A DNA stretch of 64,000 bases. It comes from Strongylocentrotus purpuratus (taxonomy: Eukaryota; Echinodermata; Echinoidea; Camarodonta; Strongylocentrotidae). The stretch lies in assembly GCF_000002235.5 (NCBI RefSeq), contig NW_022145615.1, positions 17,160,712-17,224,711 of the forward strand. Reading direction: 5' to 3'. The notes beneath the pieces were generated by a model that was given only the letters and a program-made list of their open reading frames with translations, was not told where the DNA came from and searched no databases. Positions 63,701 through 64,000 of the stretch are shown piece after piece; position 1 is the first letter of the stretch, and every line of letters starts with the position of its first letter. Position numbers and translations under genes: made by a program.

Positions 63701-64000
63701 AAGTACTCCGGTAGTTATGATGACATCCTTGTACGGTCGTATATACAGTGATATATACCATCTCCATTTGTTCCATATTGTTAAAGCGAGAGATAACTAT
63801 CTTCTCATTATTTTGTTGTCCTTTTATATTTTAAAACCAATATATTTGATTAAAACATGGAAAGAGAAAATGATGAACATGCTCACCTTATTAATAAGGT
63901 ATCATTTTCTATCCATTCAGGTCATGCAATACCAAAAACACGAGCGGTATATGCCAAGGACCGATAGCATTGATGTTCGAATGGTCACGTGATCGATGCG
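28795..64000 (+). CDS. PHM-like copper type II monooxygenase, exons 1-4, continues beyond the window
   Basis: Peptidylglycine alpha-hydroxylating monooxygenase hydroxylates the terminal Gly of neuropeptide precursors in secretory granules, the first step of amidation. Exons: 28795..29136, 60863..60917, 62222..62312 and 63921..64000 (open at the edge); introns are GT-AG and phases 0, 1 and 2 agree. After a signal peptide (about residues 1-29) and an acidic, probably coiled-coil stretch (about 67-93) comes a match to PHM: TVEIRLPNAEIAESGTTLC against human ALDIRMPG...DTYFC, then VTHMALYGC against VHHMLLFGC, DYWSC against SYWFC, and GICQGPIALMFEWSRD against GTCTDKANILYAWARN. The cysteine spacing is kept. 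The first of the paired copper-site histidines (His107 in rat numbering) is Thr here. Intron 1 is 31.7 kb and contains a TRIM gene on the other strand. Only the N-terminal part is visible, so a lyase (PAL) domain cannot be judged. Confidence 0.85.
33339..33620. repeat. (CT)n-rich microsatellite cluster
   Basis: Several runs of CT repeats with CCCT and TTTC interruptions, including a near-pure run at about 33479..33530. Confidence 0.9.
35346..35395. repeat. (CT)n microsatellite
   Basis: About 50 bp of nearly pure CT inside a wider pyrimidine-rich stretch. Confidence 0.9.
38734..38982. mobile_element. hAT-type MITE with perfect 8-bp target duplication
   Basis: The ends are CAGTGGCGGATCCAG and TGGATCCGACCCTG. 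The flanks are CTTGCATC at 38726..38733 and again at 38983..38990, a perfect 8-base duplication. It is 249 bp, G-rich and non-coding. The segment GCCGGTGAATAAGCGG also occurs, inverted and partly changed, in the fragment at 49859..50021. Confidence 0.88.
38991..40613. other. PHM-like intron 1; no gene seen
   Basis: No exon recognised. The segment 39293..39312 ends in GGCGATGTGACTG, resembling sites at 45674..45693 and 59944..59963, which may be ends of an uncharacterised repeat. Confidence 0.45.
40661..41876 (+). CDS. LINE reverse transcriptase, C-terminal part
   Basis: An uninterrupted frame. Motifs in order: SQFGFREKHTTSHA (RT motif 1-2), FLDYSKAFDTVNH (first catalytic Asp), GVPQGSLLGPLLF (motif 4), LLFADDT (catalytic FADD), LGLHIDDKLTW (motif 7), and at the C-terminus KYWNSLD and SSSVFKRKLKFHLL, typical of CR1/L2 ORF2. 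The ATG at 40620 with its 14 codons comes from the host repeat, not the LINE. The endonuclease domain is missing, so the copy is not autonomous. Confidence 0.92.
40661..42343 (+). mobile_element. 5'-truncated LINE, CR1/L2-like group
   Basis: A non-LTR retrotransposon holding the later part of the reverse transcriptase and the C-terminal domain, a 3' UTR and a tail of TTGAATC repeats (42317..42343). The 5' boundary is set by comparison with copy B of the host repeat. In the 3' UTR a block starting TAGATCTGAT at 41874 is repeated at 42032 (158-bp period; shared TATAGGTAACT and a C-run). The short tandem 3' tail suggests the CR1/L2 (or Crack/Daphne) group; a phylogeny would be needed to name it. 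The intact reading frame implies a young insertion. Confidence 0.85.
42956..44779. other. PHM-like intron 1; no gene seen apart from a LINE relic
   Basis: No exon recognised. A degraded reverse-strand LINE piece lies at 43595..43835; the rest is AT-rich with short pyrimidine tracts. Confidence 0.45.
43595..43835 (-). mobile_element. Degraded LINE C-terminal fragment
   Basis: On the minus strand VVKRRQLRWFVHVTRW, then ILQGRTDGRRKKG, and in another frame DNIKLTGNSFELLTRT. These resemble the widespread RT C-terminal pattern RRQLRWFGHV...GRRSRGRP...W-DNI-EWTG-SF-ELL. It is frame-shifted and short. Confidence 0.55.
44780..44939. mobile_element. Short hAT-type MITE with 7/8 target duplication
   Basis: The ends are CAGGCGCGGATCCAGG and CCTGGATCCGCCCCTG in complementary sense. 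The flanks are CATGCATA (44772..44779) and CTTGCATA (44940..44947). It is 160 bp with a central G-run. The left terminus is the same as that of the 2.9-kb element at 10536. Confidence 0.85.
44940..47124. other. PHM-like intron 1 and 3' flank of the TRIM gene
   Basis: AT-rich, no exon recognised. The TRIM transcript (minus strand) must end somewhere in the right part of this stretch; no poly(A) hexamer could be assigned with confidence. Confidence 0.45.
47125..48954 (-). CDS. TRIM-type RING/B-box E3 ligase-like protein with C-terminal propeller (609 aa), nested in a PHM-like intron
   Basis: Probable E3 ubiquitin ligase of the tripartite-motif class. RING finger with C15, C18, C30, H32, C35, C38, C53 and C56 (C3HC4). 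B-box 1 spans about 90-129 (CTNC, CQDC, CITC, H120, H129). B-box 2 spans about 150-183 (C150, H153, C162, C165, C170, C173, H178, H183). A coiled coil spans about 190-325 (EEAVRQLTEKKEILIGEV region). The C-terminal part (about 360-609) has repeated short beta-type segments such as VGFLSDDRYVILD and AVDGDDQIYVSYYS, like NHL or six-bladed propellers of TRIM2/3/56/71 relatives. The CDS has no intron. On the minus strand a pyrimidine tract and TTCTTGTAG end at 48965, so a 5' UTR intron is likely. Substrate unknown; large TRIM sets with roles in immunity are known in invertebrate deuterostomes. Confidence 0.92.
   Translation of the reverse strand: MADALKNVIAQSLECPVCLNTFTDPKILSCSHTYCKVCLDNLLEYHGDQMLRCPVCRAKTQVPNQDVSKLPANLALKSLIEDVKNQFQFCTNCKTENKPQAVVYCQDCSKYLCITCHNTHAQWSDFISHEVLAMSEILSGKVSVRRYRKCRKHPKEDEECFCSDCRRFACFRCVVLDHKDEGHRIIEATVYERSHMKSSEDLKSKADKKRACFQKYVDFIDEQKERVTNVQKQCTDDIKKAYEEAVRQLTEKKEILIGEVNGRIEGVEKELDEMKKLAQKHITHLTTISDMVTNKTKIPLDMDALAAHDTLCQDLQEALKQKDPDYKQPRQSSKKGKCVSFNRNVGIDELGLGKIVNAIAKSIALPRKSNMNAMVSTPDGRMAVGCGKGGVEIFSADGQIQEKAFKDVKILGVGFLSDDRYVILDRSSLNNITLYTLEYTKLNVMFETLSYDDGGFANLAVDGDDQIYVSYYSAKKIQVFSPAGGKATTEITCDGYIPEQITSYNDYLIIESCQTIRLIDKQGVVKYKLTKLGDYLHSAVSQENTILIATRKNDIGLVSIDEYTNELKHVRNIVIDYRIEKPDRRWYYLQQYRSGEIAFCTPDRLYIFH
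48964..48990 (-). other. Likely 5' UTR splice acceptor of the TRIM gene
   Basis: On the minus strand a T/C-rich tract ends CGTATTCTTGTAG, ten bases before the ATG at 48954. This is a typical acceptor, implying an upstream non-coding exon that I cannot locate. Confidence 0.5.
48991..49858. other. Upstream flank of the TRIM gene; no gene seen
   Basis: AT-rich sequence with a C-run at about 49435..49450. The first exon and promoter of the TRIM gene probably lie here or further right. Confidence 0.4.
49859..50021. mobile_element. hAT-type MITE fragment
   Basis: The left end CAGGCGCGGATCCGCTG fits the hAT-type terminus of the other elements. The right side, CCGGATTATTCACCGGCTGG, matches the interior of the 38734 element in inverted order, and no complementary terminus follows. 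It is truncated or rearranged, and directly abuts dispersed repeat copy B. Confidence 0.6.
50022..50740. repeat. Dispersed repeat, copy B
   Basis: The undisrupted copy of the repeat also found at 40614..42955. About 0.7 kb, with a C-run near its right end as in copy A and an extra segment around 50165..50210 (TACAGCATGTAACGAAGAG) absent from copy A. No open frame of note, no inverted ends seen. Confidence 0.75.
51359..51440 (+). other. Possible orphan exon
   Basis: 82 bases between a fair acceptor (ATCTCTTTCAG) and a good donor (AAAATG|GTATGT), with an open frame reading MVGIMQRQWDLELERDQPGI then AQRKM. The frame does not fit the PHM-like exon chain (phase 0 needed, phase 1 found). It may be chance or part of a transposon-derived gene. 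Not recognised. Confidence 0.15.
51441..54555. other. PHM-like intron 1; no gene seen
   Basis: A LINE-like 3' end (AGAAGGAAATAAATGTTAAT plus AAATA repeats) lies near 51930..51980. A (GA)n-rich tract runs from about 52790 to 53095. No exon recognised. Confidence 0.45.
54556..54630 (+). mobile_element. SINE-type element, 3' part
   Basis: GGAAGCGCCAGGAGGGTCAA, then GACTGACATGAGCGCTATAC and AACAACCCATT, ends in an AT-rich ATT tail. Same family as 25069..25147. Confidence 0.7.
54631..56991. other. PHM-like intron 1; no gene seen
   Basis: Around 55120..55240 the sequence is less AT-rich and has a CCATTGG box and CACGTCACATG, which could be an unrecognised promoter. No coding exon found. Confidence 0.4.
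56992..57062 (-). mobile_element. SINE/LINE 3' end, reverse orientation
   Basis: On the minus strand GGAAGCGCTTAGTGATTCTA, then AATAAGCGCTATATAAAAAC, then (ATT)n: the same GCGCTATA-plus-ATT tail design as the elements at 25069 and 54556. Confidence 0.65.
57063..58146. other. PHM-like intron 1; no gene seen
   Basis: No exon recognised and no clear repeat between the reversed SINE tail and the microsatellite region. Confidence 0.45.
58147..58159. promoter_or_regulatory. Near-perfect X-box
   Basis: GTTGCTAGGCAAT differs from the perfect site at 22795 only in its last base. It is inside the PHM-like intron, just before a large GAT microsatellite. Function unknown. Confidence 0.3.
58166..58680. 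repeat. (GAT)n then (AAT)n compound microsatellite
   Basis: About 335 bp of GAT/GGT repeats followed by about 150 bp of AAT/GAT repeats. All long open frames here (poly-Met, poly-Ser, poly-Ile) are translations of the repeat. Confidence 0.97.
58842..59155 (+). mobile_element. LINE 3' fragment, CR1/L2-like, with GCGC...ATT-type tail
   Basis: The frame ending at 58992 reads FYGKRSFGHAAPELWNNIPY, then IDRFKTSLKTYLFNKR: the standard ORF2 C-terminus of CR1/L2-type LINEs (FG-RSFS-AAP-LWNSLP...FK--LKT-LF). It is followed by a short 3' UTR and ATGCGCTTTATAAGAACTGT plus an ATT-rich end. Severely 5' truncated. Confidence 0.75.
59272..59396. repeat. (CT)n(TA)n compound microsatellite
   Basis: About 40 bp of CT repeats runs into about 85 bp of TA repeats. 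Confidence 0.95.
59397..60862. other. PHM-like intron 1, right end; (CT)n tracts, no other gene
   Basis: (CT)n tracts at about 59989..60019, 60460..60498 and 60678..60712. No exon before the exon 2 acceptor at 60861..60862. Confidence 0.5.
60863..60917 (+). CDS. PHM-like gene, exon 2
   Basis: Acceptor TTATTCAG, donor ATTG|GTAAGT. It encodes SGTTLCTSTSLTEALQDI, in frame with exon 1. The Cys aligns with that of PHM YFCMS, which forms a structural disulfide. Confidence 0.85.
60918..62221 (+). other. PHM-like intron 2
   Basis: 1.3 kb. A 106-codon open frame at 61245..61565 has no recognisable similarity and lacks conserved context; probably chance. Confidence 0.7.
62222..62312 (+). CDS. PHM-like gene, exon 3 (copper-site segment)
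   Basis: Acceptor CTTCCCAG, donor TATTG|GTAATG. It encodes VGFSPLINQNAVTHMALYGC and CPDQAASTQDYW. PHM has HHM where this reads THM, so only the second His of the pair is present. Confidence 0.87.
62313..63920 (+). other. PHM-like intron 3
   Basis: 1.6 kb, AT-rich. It contains the tandem duplication at 63340..63485. No additional exon recognised. Confidence 0.65.
63340..63485. repeat. Tandem duplication, 73-bp period
   Basis: CCCGATGGT...TATAACACTACA...CATTGG...TATGGTAAAACCGGTCACTCAA occurs at 63340..63411 and again at 63413..63485 with a handful of differences. In PHM-like intron 3. Confidence 0.9.
63921..64000 (+). CDS. PHM-like gene, exon 4 (cut by window end)
   Basis: Acceptor ATCCATTCAG. 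Its first base completes the Trp codon split by exon 3. It reads SCNTKNTSGICQGPIALMFE followed by WSRD, aligning with PHM FCDEGTC...ILYAWARN. The frame is open to the last base of the window. Confidence 0.75.

Noticed and set aside
1-64000. Retroviral, LTR or Polinton-type elements and CRISPR arrays
   Set aside because: No long terminal repeats, capsid, envelope, integrase or regularly spaced repeats were seen; the retroelements present are LINEs and SINEs.

Overview
The window is animal nuclear DNA: AT-rich, with small exons in long introns, many (CT)n, (GA)n, (TAG)n and (GAT)n microsatellites, poly-G/C runs and many small transposons. The PACRG orthologue, a calmodulin-like gene with calmodulin intron positions, a TRIM gene of the RING/B-box/propeller type and the many hAT-type miniature elements beginning CAGNGGCGGATCC point to a marine invertebrate deuterostome. 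An echinoderm, perhaps a sea urchin, is the best guess; this is inference from gene style, not a search.

Layout. 1-2675: no gene seen. 3054-6481 (+): PACRG, three coding exons, complete; intron 1 holds a miniature transposon whose terminal motif recurs seven times. 6482-10535: 3' flank with a SINE-like unit. 10536-13400: a 2.9-kb hAT-type element with perfect 8-bp target duplications, containing a foldback of about 0.55 kb and a GC-rich tandem array. 13929-20775 (+): a divergent calmodulin-like gene of six coding exons, complete (151 aa). 20776-28794: intergenic, with a perfect RFX-type X-box, a hAT-type MITE, a TTAA-flanked MITE and LINE/SINE tails. 28795-64000 (+): the 5' part of a peptidylglycine alpha-hydroxylating monooxygenase (PHM)-like gene, four exons, running off the right edge.

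The first PHM-like intron is 31.7 kb. It contains an intronless-CDS TRIM gene on the opposite strand (48954-47125), a LINE inserted into an older dispersed repeat, a second copy of that repeat, several hAT-type MITEs and large microsatellites.

The genes do not form an obvious pathway. PACRG is an axonemal microtubule inner-junction protein, and X-box-like sites near it and elsewhere fit ciliary regulation. The calmodulin-like gene has lost key N-lobe calcium ligands. The PHM-like gene appears to have Thr in place of one of the paired copper-binding histidines. No CRISPR array, rRNA or confident tRNA gene was seen.
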